This document shows positions 1 through 7,600 of a stretch of 64,000 nt of DNA, one piece after another. This DNA comes from Demequina sp. NBRC 110055 (GTDB lineage: Bacteria > Actinomycetota > Actinomycetes > Actinomycetales > Demequinaceae), in NCBI RefSeq assembly GCF_002090135.1, contig NZ_BBRL01000009.1, forward strand, positions 1 to 64,000. The letters run 5' to 3'. Both the position numbers and the translations under genes were made by a program. How positions within the stretch are numbered: the stretch's first letter is position 1; each line of letters opens with the position of its first letter. The notes beneath the pieces were generated by a model. It saw only the letters and a list, made by a program, of their open reading frames with translations, did no database searches and had not been told where the DNA came from.

Positions 1-24
1 CGGACTCCCGGGCCCGCTCAGGAG

Positions 25-428
25 TTATTTCCGCAGGTAAGGCCCACCATTGTCCTGCAGGCCGACGGGCGCGGCGAACACGATACGGCAGATCGCACGG
101 ATGGCGCCGACGAGCCCCTCACGCATGATCCCGCCTGGCCACTTCACGTCCTCCGCGCGGAAAAGGTGCGGTGCGTGGCCGCGGCCGGGCCCGCGGGGTT
201 AGGCACCGCGGCGGGGTCGATGTAGATGCATCCGAACAGCGCGCCCTCGTCGGCCGGCGGCCAACCCCACGCCGCGCCGTACTTCTCCCACAGCATCGGC
301 TGATTGCCCATGACGGCGGGAATGCCGATGTCCGTGTCGTCGGGGTGGATGGGGCGCAGGTGGACGGCGTCGGTCACCTGCACGTGCAGCGGGAGCGCGA
401 AATCCTCGGGAAGCCCCATGGCGGTCAC
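25..428 (-). pseudogene. Chimeric, frameshifted remnant of two local gene families
   Basis: Reading leftwards, the first ~75 codons from a GTG at 428 match the N-terminus of the GNAT-like protein at 1834-2310 (shared MLWEKYG, WGWPPAD, YIDP), with an in-frame deletion of about 33 residues after PPAD. After a frame change near 144-171 the sequence matches the C-terminus of the GlcG/HbpS-like protein at 10302-10766 (shared KWPGGI, REGLV, AIRAICR, DNGGP), with a second deletion of about 22 residues, and ends in TAA at 25-27. Both halves are truncated and out of frame, so no intact product is expected. The promoter of the GNAT parent is retained (TAGATT at 435-440, 6 nt before the GTG). This is a fusion relic of two families that both have intact copies within 11 kb. 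Confidence 0.75.
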
Positions 429-446
429 AGGGCGAATCTAGCGGGC

Positions 447-455
447 GGCCGATGC
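447..455 (-). repeat. Interspersed nonamer GCATCGGCC
   Basis: One of eleven intergenic copies of a nonamer (GGCCGATGC or its complement) that recurs about thirty times in the window. Here it lies just upstream of the -10 box of the decayed gene and reads GCATCGGCC in the direction of transcription. The longer form is GGCCGATGCCGTGGC. Confidence 0.7.
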
Positions 456-518
456 CGCAGCTGGCTTCTCGCTCACCGCGGCTTCCCGTTCGGGGCGGCT
501 TAGTGGCGCGCACGTGAC

Positions 519-548
519 GGGGGCTCGGACCTTGCGGCCCGAGCCCCC
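519..548 (-). terminator. Hairpin terminator of the small exported protein gene
   Basis: A perfect 10-bp stem (GGGGGCTCGG at 519-528, CCGAGCCCCC at 539-548) with a 10-nt loop, 22 bp beyond the stop codon of the leftward gene at 571-810. No U-tract is evident. Confidence 0.65.
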
Positions 549-570
549 GTGGAGTGCGATGCGGCCTGAA

Positions 571-810
571 TTACGGCTGCTCGCAGAACCCGCCTGCGGC
601 GAGCTCCCTCGCGAGCGCGTTCTTGCCCTGTCCCTTGTTGTCGAACGACTGGACCAGCTGGCCCACGTTGTCGAGTCCGACGGCGCCGGCGTTGACGGCC
701 CTGTGAATCTGACCGAAGCAGGCGACGTCTGCAGGCGCGGCGCTCGCGGTCCCCGCGAACCCGACCATGGCGATGGCGGTGATGAATCCTGTGGCGATGA
801 TGCGCTTCAT
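571..810 (-). CDS. Small exported protein with two cysteines
   Basis: A 79-residue protein. It starts with a clear Sec signal peptide: MKR, a hydrophobic stretch and a TASAAP-type cleavage site near residues 24-26. The mature part is about 53 residues with one Cys just after the processed N-terminus and one near the C-terminus, which could form a disulfide. An AGGAAAGG ribosome binding site lies 6 nt before the ATG, which fixes this start over a longer upstream frame. A strong hairpin terminator follows, so it is probably a single-gene transcript. I do not recognise the family; a secreted function is inferred only from the signal peptide. Confidence 0.75.
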   Translation of the reverse strand: MKRIIATGFITAIAMVGFAGTASAAPADVACFGQIHRAVNAGAVGLDNVGQLVQSFDNKGQGKNALARELAAGGFCEQP

Positions 811-952
811 TGCGCTTCCTTTCCTTGGGCGGCCACCCCATGCGACCGCTTCACTCTCTTCTTCCGGCGCAGGCGACGCCTTCGATGCAGCAGGAACCAG
901 ATTTCGCTGTGAGCGAACACGGTGCATCCTGCTCACGCACCACACTGGGCTC

Positions 953-1528
953 ATGACCATCGAGGTGCGCCCGGCGACCGTCTTCGAGGACGTCGCGGCG
1001 GTTGTCGGCCCCAAGAAGCCCACCTCCAACGTGTGTTTCTGCCTCAGCTACCGCATCGGCTCCAAGGAAAACAACGCGCTGCGGGGGCCCGCGCGGGCGG
1101 CGCGGGTCCGCGAACTCTGCGCCCAGGACCCGCCGCCCGGCGTCATCGCCTACCTGGACGACGAGCCCGTGGGGTGGGCCGCCGTCCATCCGCGTGCGCA
1201 GACCAGCTTTGCCCGCAACCGACTCATCCCCCACGTGGACAACCTCGACGTGTGGTCGCTGTGGTGCATCCGCGTGCGGCCGGGCCATAGAAAGCAGGGC
1301 ATCTCGCACGCGCTCGTCGCGGGCGCCGTCGAGCACGCCCGCGCCTCCGGAGCGCCCGCCATCGAGGCCTACCCCGTCGACAACAAGGGCGAGCGCGTGG
1401 ACCTCACCATGGCGTACGTGGGCACGCGCGTGCTGTTCGAGAAGGCGGGGTTCACTAAGGCCGCGGACACCGGGTCCGTGCTGAACGGATTCCCGCGGGT
1501 GCTGATGAGGCTCGACCTTCGGGATTAA
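953..1528 (+). CDS. GNAT family N-acetyltransferase
   Basis: A 191-residue GNAT protein. The acetyl-CoA loop region is recognisable at residues ~100-120 (WCIRVRPGHRKQGISHAL, matching the R/Q-x-x-G-x-G/A motif), followed by a C-terminal FEKAGF segment typical of the fold. The N-terminal CFCLSYRI and DNKGERVDLTMAYVG segments mark a common actinobacterial subgroup of unknown substrate. The ATG at 953 was chosen over upstream starts because similarity begins at MTIEVRPA and a CACACT box lies 6 nt before it. The substrate cannot be inferred. It is transcribed away from the small exported protein gene. Confidence 0.8.
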   Translation: MTIEVRPATVFEDVAAVVGPKKPTSNVCFCLSYRIGSKENNALRGPARAARVRELCAQDPPPGVIAYLDDEPVGWAAVHPRAQTSFARNRLIPHVDNLDVWSLWCIRVRPGHRKQGISHALVAGAVEHARASGAPAIEAYPVDNKGERVDLTMAYVGTRVLFEKAGFTKAADTGSVLNGFPRVLMRLDLRD

Positions 1529-1572
1529 CGCACCGCTTGCGCTACCGTGCTCCTCAACCAAGGGGGTATGTC

Positions 1573-1812
1573 ATGGAGGGACCGCTCATCGAATCGGCGT
1601 GGGCCGGAAGCGCGATCATGGTGGGGTTGGTGGTGCTGGGCATCGCTATCTGGGTCGCGGTTGCCATCGCGTTCTTCTCGATGGCCAACAACGTCGCCAA
1701 GATGCGCCGGGAACTCGAGGATGTCTACGCGATCTTGAGGGTGCAGACCGACATCATTCACGAGCAGACCCGCCGCGCTCCGGGGCAGCCAGGCAATCCC
1801 GACTCCGAGTAG
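1573..1812 (+). CDS. Small single-pass membrane protein
   Basis: A 79-residue protein with one hydrophobic segment (residues ~10-38), then a basic and heptad-like region (MRRELEDVYAILRVQTDII) and a polar tail. The AAGGGGG ribosome binding site precedes the ATG at 1573 by 5 nt. The layout, a membrane anchor followed by a short coiled-coil-like cytoplasmic stretch, is common in small actinobacterial proteins of unknown role. It follows the GNAT gene by 44 bp and may be cotranscribed with it. Confidence 0.65.
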   Translation: MEGPLIESAWAGSAIMVGLVVLGIAIWVAVAIAFFSMANNVAKMRRELEDVYAILRVQTDIIHEQTRRAPGQPGNPDSE

Positions 1813-1833
1813 CGCTCCCACGGCGACCGGTCG

Positions 1834-2310
1834 TCAGCCCACCTCGCCAAACGGATAGCGCACCTCGACGAACGGCCACCTCTCCCCCAGCCAGCGCGGT
1901 ACGAAGGCCGCGACGGCATCGGCCAACCCCGCCGGCGCATCGGCCACCACCCACCACGAGACCTCGGCGACCGGGCCCACCGCAGCCGAAGAATCCGACG
2001 GCGGGTCGATATACACGCACCCGTAGATCGCGCCCTCATCGGTGGGCATGATCGCGTAGTTGAACGACTCGTGCGTGACCATCTCGCGCGCATGGCGGTC
2101 GAGGTCGGCGCGGTCGGCCTCGGGGGTCATGTCGGCGGGCGGCCAGCCCCAGGCCTCGCCGTACTTCTCCCACAACATGGGCTGGCTGCCCATCACGGCG
2201 ACCATGTCGATGTCTGTGTCGTCGGGGCGGATGGGGCGTAGGTGCACGCCGTCCGTCAGTGGCACCAGGAGCGGGTGTTCGAAGTCGGCGGGAAGCCACG
2301 CGTCGGGCAT
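1834..2310 (-). CDS. GNAT-like acetyltransferase family protein
   Basis: A 158-residue protein with an N-terminal segment HLRPIRPDDTDIDMVAVM that resembles the first strand-helix of GNAT folds, and a later beta-strand region (AIYGCVYIDP, AEVSWWVV) like the GNAT core. The pyrophosphate-binding R-x-x-G-x-G loop is not obvious, so the family call is tentative. A TAGATT box sits 6 nt before the ATG, indicating leaderless transcription. A truncated paralogue fused to other sequence lies at 25-428. It is convergent with the small membrane protein gene at 1573-1812. Confidence 0.6.
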   Translation of the reverse strand: MPDAWLPADFEHPLLVPLTDGVHLRPIRPDDTDIDMVAVMGSQPMLWEKYGEAWGWPPADMTPEADRADLDRHAREMVTHESFNYAIMPTDEGAIYGCVYIDPPSDSSAAVGPVAEVSWWVVADAPAGLADAVAAFVPRWLGERWPFVEVRYPFGEVG

Positions 2311-2337
2311 GAGGCGAATCTAACGGGCGGCCGATGC
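2311..2337 (-). promoter_or_regulatory. Leaderless promoter with nonamer upstream
   Basis: Reading leftwards: nonamer GCATCGGCC (2329-2337), then TAGATT (2317-2322), a 6-nt gap and the ATG at 2310. The same arrangement stands before the decayed copy at 428. Confidence 0.6.
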
Positions 2338-2355
2338 ACGGGCCGGCTGGCGCTT

Positions 2356-2943
2356 TCAGGCCGCCTGGGCCGCCTGAGACATCTCGAGAGAATCGAAGGT
2401 GGGCTCAGGAAGCCCCGACAGGTCAGCGTGAATGCGTTGCGCAGCGTCGGGCGCAACCTCAAACGGCGTCAACCAACTGAACTTCCGTCCGTTCGTCGCT
2501 ACCGTCCACGCCATGTAGACCGGGATACCGGTGTCGCTGCGCCAGCCGAGCGTCTTGGGCATCGTCTCCACCGCCTTCACCCGCACCTTCGCGGCGCGAT
2601 CGACGATGAGACCCTGCCCGCCACGCACCCGCCACCACGACCCCAGCAGGGCCGAGCCATCGCCGAACTCGCGAACGTAGACGACGCCCACGAAGCCGAA
2701 CACTTGAAGCACCCGAAAGGAGACGACCGGCAAGAGTATTGCGAGGCCGGCGATCGCGACCGGCACGAAGACCGGCGCGAAGGCGTCGAACCAGAGATCA
2801 GCGTCGAAGCCGAGGACGAGCGTGACGTAGAGGCAGAGCGCCAACCCTCCGGCGATGAGCGGTAGGAACCACCACACCATGAGCCACGACGAGCCGTTTC
2901 GCCGTTCGACTCCGCGCACTCGCACCGCGGCGCCTCGCTTCAC
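2356..2943 (-). CDS. Two-TM membrane protein of unknown function
   Basis: A 195-residue protein starting at GTG 2943. Two hydrophobic segments span residues ~22-47 and ~58-82, followed by a soluble C-terminal domain of about 110 residues (GSWWRVRGGQGLIVDRAAKVRVKAVE onward). The layout resembles membrane-anchored PH-like or DUF3093-like proteins, but I could not place it firmly. Spacing to the leftward gene at 1834-2310 is 45 bp, so they might share a transcript. Confidence 0.6.
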   Translation of the reverse strand: MKRGAAVRVRGVERRNGSSWLMVWWFLPLIAGGLALCLYVTLVLGFDADLWFDAFAPVFVPVAIAGLAILLPVVSFRVLQVFGFVGVVYVREFGDGSALLGSWWRVRGGQGLIVDRAAKVRVKAVETMPKTLGWRSDTGIPVYMAWTVATNGRKFSWLTPFEVAPDAAQRIHADLSGLPEPTFDSLEMSQAAQAA

Positions 2944-3143
2944 CGGATAGCCCTACAGGTCCATTGGCGCCGCCAAGGAGCCAACTGATCACCCGACATC
3001 ATTCGTTCCCCCCAAGGAATCGGCGCCCCCGCCGGTCCCGTGCACGCTAGCGCGGCTCGCCTGACGCAGACACCCGGCCTGTGGACAGGTGCACTCGGCC
3101 GATGCCCCCGCCGCCTTCCGCACCCGCCTCACGTCCGCAGCGC

Positions 3144-4472
3144 TCAGCCCTTCTCAGCCTCCGGCAACCCGCGCCCCACCCAGGCCCCCACCACACCGAG
3201 CACCGCGAGCGCCACCAGAGCAACCGCATTTCCGAACACCGCCAGAGCCGCCGTCACCGCGCCCACCGCGAGCAGCAGCACGCCCATGAGCGTGTTCGCG
3301 ACGGCCACGTACTCCGTGCGCTGGTCGCCCTCGGCAATGTCGACCACGTACGTCTTGCGCGCCAGTCGCGCGCCCAGGTGCACCAACGCGAGGACGAAGT
3401 ACACCACCGCAGGCAGCCACGCGGCCTCCCCCACGCCCGGCACGGCCCTCAGCCCCAGGAAGACCACAATCGTGGCCGATGCCGCGAGCGAGGCGCCGAT
3501 CATCAGCCGCCTCGACGACGCATCGGCCAGCCGCCCGAACACCCGCCCGCCGATGATCCCCGCGACCCCCTGGGCCAGGATGAACAGCCCCAGCGACGAC
3601 AGCCCCTGGCCGTCGCCCTGCAGCGACAGCGCCACCACGAACGGTGGGCTGAGCGCAGACACCAGCAGCAGGCCACGCGCGACGACAAAGCGCCGGAAGA
3701 CAGCGTCGTCCCGCCACAGGTCGACGGACTGCCGAACCCAGCCGGGCCGATCCTCGCCATGCCCAGCATCGTCAGCGGCAAATGCCGTGGCTGGCTCCGT
3801 CTCCTCCACCGGTTCGCGAATGGTCGCGTAGATCAGGGCGCCGAGCGCCCACAGCGCGGCCGCGCCGCCGAGCAGGGCCGCCAGCACGCCGACACCAAGG
3901 TCCCCACCCCAGAACCGCAGTCCCAGGCCGAGCGTCACCGCCACGACGGCCGATGCCACCGTCGTCACTCCCTGAATCTGACCCCGCTGCCCCTGCGGCA
4001 CCGTGCGGCCCAGAACATCTTTGCTCGCGATCGAGGTCAGCGAGCGCGCGAGCGCGAACACCGCGAGCGCCACGAGGATGCCGACTCCGGCGACCCAGCC
4101 CTCGGCGGTGGCAGCCACGAGCGCCATGGCGGCCGTGGCGGCGGACTGTCCGGCCGCGCCGGCGACCCATACCCCCTTGCGCTGACGCCTGGCTTGCACC
4201 TTTGGCGCCCACGCGGCCTGCGGGAGCATGGACCCGGACTCGCGGATGGGCACCAGGAAGCCGACGAACACGCCCGGGGCGCCCAGCGCGTTCATCAGCC
4301 ACGGCAGGACGGTCTTGGCGTTGACCACCTCATCGCCGGCGGACTGCAGCGCCTGCGCCGCCATCTGGCGCAGGCCGTTGGCGGCGATGTGCGGGCGCGC
4401 GTCGGGGCTCAGGTCCTCCGCGTCGGAGTCCTGGTGGCGGACCAGGAGGTCGTAGAGCTTCTGCGTGGCCAT
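3144..4472 (-). CDS. MFS transporter
   Basis: A 442-residue integral membrane protein with roughly ten to twelve hydrophobic segments. It has the usual MFS halves joined by a central hydrophilic loop (residues ~215-240, rich in acidic residues). A motif-A-like segment GGRVFGRLADASSRRLMIG occurs near residue 320. The N-terminus is an unusually long ~70-residue cytoplasmic extension (ending near NGLRQMAAQALQSAGDEVV). Substrate unknown. A CAAGAT box lies 6 nt before the ATG, preceded by a nonamer GCATCGGCC, so it likely has its own leaderless promoter. The last ~30 nt of the gene run into a 200-bp intergenic stretch without a visible gene. Confidence 0.75.
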   Translation of the reverse strand: MATQKLYDLLVRHQDSDAEDLSPDARPHIAANGLRQMAAQALQSAGDEVVNAKTVLPWLMNALGAPGVFVGFLVPIRESGSMLPQAAWAPKVQARRQRKGVWVAGAAGQSAATAAMALVAATAEGWVAGVGILVALAVFALARSLTSIASKDVLGRTVPQGQRGQIQGVTTVASAVVAVTLGLGLRFWGGDLGVGVLAALLGGAAALWALGALIYATIREPVEETEPATAFAADDAGHGEDRPGWVRQSVDLWRDDAVFRRFVVARGLLLVSALSPPFVVALSLQGDGQGLSSLGLFILAQGVAGIIGGRVFGRLADASSRRLMIGASLAASATIVVFLGLRAVPGVGEAAWLPAVVYFVLALVHLGARLARKTYVVDIAEGDQRTEYVAVANTLMGVLLLAVGAVTAALAVFGNAVALVALAVLGVVGAWVGRGLPEAEKG

Positions 4473-4478
4473 CCGTTC

Positions 4479-4509
4479 ATCTTGGCAGGCGCTTGCGGGC
4501 GGCCGATGC
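4479..4509 (-). promoter_or_regulatory. Putative leaderless promoter with nonamer
   Basis: Reading leftwards: GCATCGGCC (4501-4509), then CAAGAT (4479-4484), 6 nt and the ATG of the MFS gene. The -10 match is weaker than at other leaderless sites. Confidence 0.4.
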
Positions 4510-4568
4510 CGTGGCCGGCCTGGCAGCCTCTACTCCCCCAGGAAAGGCCCGCCGTTGTCGCGGGGGCC
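4501..4568 (-). repeat. Degenerate direct repeat, left copy: 3' tail of GlcG/HbpS-like gene
   Basis: About 68 nt aligned with 10274-10340 in the same orientation, with roughly eleven substitutions and one indel. On the minus strand the right-hand part encodes GPRDNGGPFLGE followed by TAG, exactly the C-terminus of the intact protein at 10302-10766. The rest matches the sequence just downstream of that gene, beginning with the nonamer. The two copies bracket the giant helicase gene. Confidence 0.75.
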
Positions 4569-4631
4569 GGACGTTGCAAACGCAGGTGCCAGGATCTGCC
4601 GTCGGCCCGGTCTGCTCGCATGACAGCAGAC

Positions 4632-7600
4632 CTATCTACTCGGGCGAAGACTGCCTTCTTGATCGACTAAGTAGCCTTGGCCGATGCAACCGTCAATGGC
4701 AACATTGATTCGACGCTCGATGGCACTCGACGTCCGAGCCCAACCGAACAAACGGGCCACAGTCGTGACGATCTCGCTCCTCTGAGCGCCACCTGCATCA
4801 GTGACCAGCTGTTCGACCGCCAACGCAATTTCGCCAGAATGCACATGCTCTGCCTTGCGCACGGGACCTACAGCTTCCCTACGAACGGCTCGCACGCCCC
4901 GACCAGGGATATCGAGGAATTCGCTGTCATACGCCAACCCGCCGCGATTGATTGCGCTCTCGACGTTTGCACGGAGCCGCGCAGAGACGCGACCCACATT
5001 CCACCAGGCACGGAGTCGCTCAAGAGCGACCTCGATGTGGACGGGGCCCTCTACCTCGGCGAGGGTCGTGACGCCTGCGACAAGGTGTTGGAAGTTGGCG
5101 GGCTCGGCAGGATCCACCCATCCCGGCAGTGTCGTCCGCGGCGCTTGGATGTAGTCCGCGATCCACGTCGGCGCCTCATCAACTGTTGCAACCTCCTCCA
5201 CGAGTTCTGGTCGTGATACGCGGAGGTGCTCGATATCGATTGGATCGTCAGACACCTCGACAGCGTGCTCGATCGCCGACCGCAGGCGGGCCTCTTCATC
5301 TACTCGATTCCGGTACCAGGCCGTGCCCCAGATTCGGTGCATCCTCCAACCCAGGCCGGTGAGAACTTCATCGCGTAGCCGATCGCGGTCACGCGCTGCC
5401 GGAGCAGAGTGGTACTGAAAGCCGTCGCACTCGACGGCGAGCACGTAGCGGCCGGGGCGGGCAGGGTCGCGAACGCCGATGTCGATGCGGTATCCCGCAG
5501 TTCCGACCTGCGCTTCCACCTTGTACCCCCAGGACGTAATCGCCTTGATCACCGACTCTTCAAATGGGGATTCCGGTCCTAAGTTTGTCGCGCCGTACTG
5601 AATAGCGAGGGTCGACTGGCCTTTCTCTGCATACTCGAGGTAGTCGCGCAGGTAGTTCACGCTCTCATTGGCGGAAGGCGGAATGTCACCGCCCCTGAGC
5701 GAGGCAACGACCTCGACGCGCTGGCGTGCGCGTGTGATGCCGACATTAAGCCTTCGCCAACCCTTGTCCTTGTTGAGGACGCCGAAGTTCGTGGTGATCT
5801 TGCCGGCCTCGTCTGGACCGTACCCAATGGAGAAAATAATCACGTCGCGCTCGTCGCCTTGAACCGACTCGAGCGAGCGGACAAAGAATCCGTTGAGACG
5901 ATCCGAGGTGTCGAAGTACGCATCGAGGTCTCTGTGCGACTCGCGCGCTTCGTCTACTGCCGCCATAACGGCGTCGGCTTGCGCGACGGAGAACGTGACG
6001 ACACCAAGGGTGAGGTCTGGCCGGTTTCTGTAATGCTCGATGACGCGCTCGGCAACTTTTCGCGCTTCGGTCGGGTTATCCGCTCCTCCACCACGGCGAT
6101 ACGTTCCGCTTGCGTGATAGAAATTCACGCCGACGTTCTCGCCCTCCGAGGCGGCAGACGGATACGTGACTAGTTTGCCGTCGTAGAACTTGTAGTTCGA
6201 GAAGGCAATGAGGTCTTCGTGCCGTGAACGGTAATGCCAACGAAGCCCCAGGTTGTTAAATGCTCCCGAAGCCTTTGCAAGCTCGAGAACTGACTGGAAG
6301 TCCTTCGCGTCCGAGTCGTCTTCGAGCTCGTCATCGTCAACGACACGGTCGAAGAATGACGTAGGGGGCAGTTGCTTGTCATCGCCAGCGAGGATGAGCG
6401 AACGGCCTCGGTAAATACAGTTGACCGCGTCACCGGGCGTGACCTGCGATGCTTCGTCGAAGATCACCACGTCGAACCGCAGATCAGATGGCAGGTATTG
6501 GGAGACTGCCAGCGGCGACATCATGAATACCGGCTTGACAGCCTGAACGGCGGTGCGCGCCCGGTCAATCAAGTCACGGACGGGGATGTGGCGCTTCTGC
6601 TTGGCGCCTTCGCGCCGGATAACTGCTGGCTCTCCGATCGCGGTATTCGCCGGACGTCGCGTGTTTGCGGCCCGCACGATCGCGGATGTCGCCCTGGAGA
6701 TTAGGTCGCGGTCGAGCGTGCGGTAGGCATCGGCGAGCGCGTCGCGCTCGATGCCTAATGCCGGTCGGAGACGCTCATCGGCCAAGTACTCCGCATCGAT
6801 CCAGGTGCGTACCAACGCACGCATCAGCGCACCTACGACAGAATCTGAGGGCAGGCGTTCTCCGATGCAGTAATCCACGCTGGATCTGAGGCCATAAGGC
6901 TCGAGTGCTGCAATCGCGTCGAGGTACGCGAACCACTCGTCCTGTCCGACAGTGTCGTCACGGAACGCTTCGAGAAGAGCCGCAGCATCGCGCGCGGTAG
7001 CCATTTCATGTTCGATCTCGCGAGCACGGTCGGCGGCGAACGCTGCGGAGATGGCCTTTCGGCACCCGCGCCACGCCTCCAGGCGCCCGTGGAGTTCAGG
7101 GTTAGGGAAACTCTTCCCGATGGCCTCTACTTGTGACACTTGGAGAGGTCCTCCGAATATCTCGCGGAGGCGCTGAGTGTGCTCAAGCAACTCGGCGAGG
7201 CGTGCGACGTCGGCCCCTGCCGAGGCACCCTCTGCAGGGAAGGCTTCGGCGAACTTTGCGCGCTCGTCCGCAAACCTCGTGGCTGCTTCGCGCGCTTGTG
7301 CGGCAACGCGGGTCACTTCATGCGCCTCAGCCACGGTGCAAGCGCGCCCGACTGCTCGATCAACGTCAATCACCCGTTGAATTACATCGTCCGTGTACGC
7401 CAGGTGCCCCTTGAGCCAATTCACCGACACTGCCGGAGGTTCAATCGATAACGCCGATGGTGGTGAAATCGACGTCGAGTCGACTAGCGAGGTCTGCCAC
7501 TCCACGACCGCATCACGAATCTGATCGCACATGCCGTTGACGGCGGGCTCAGGATCGCGGTCACGGAAACCCGCCTTCACCCCCTCGGGCAGGCCTCGCG

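Noticed and set aside
3081..4670. A 529-codon open frame on the plus strand opposite the MFS gene
   Set aside because: Its composition (His/Arg/Pro/Gln-rich, no domain) is what high-GC antisense frames give; the minus strand encodes a coherent MFS protein.
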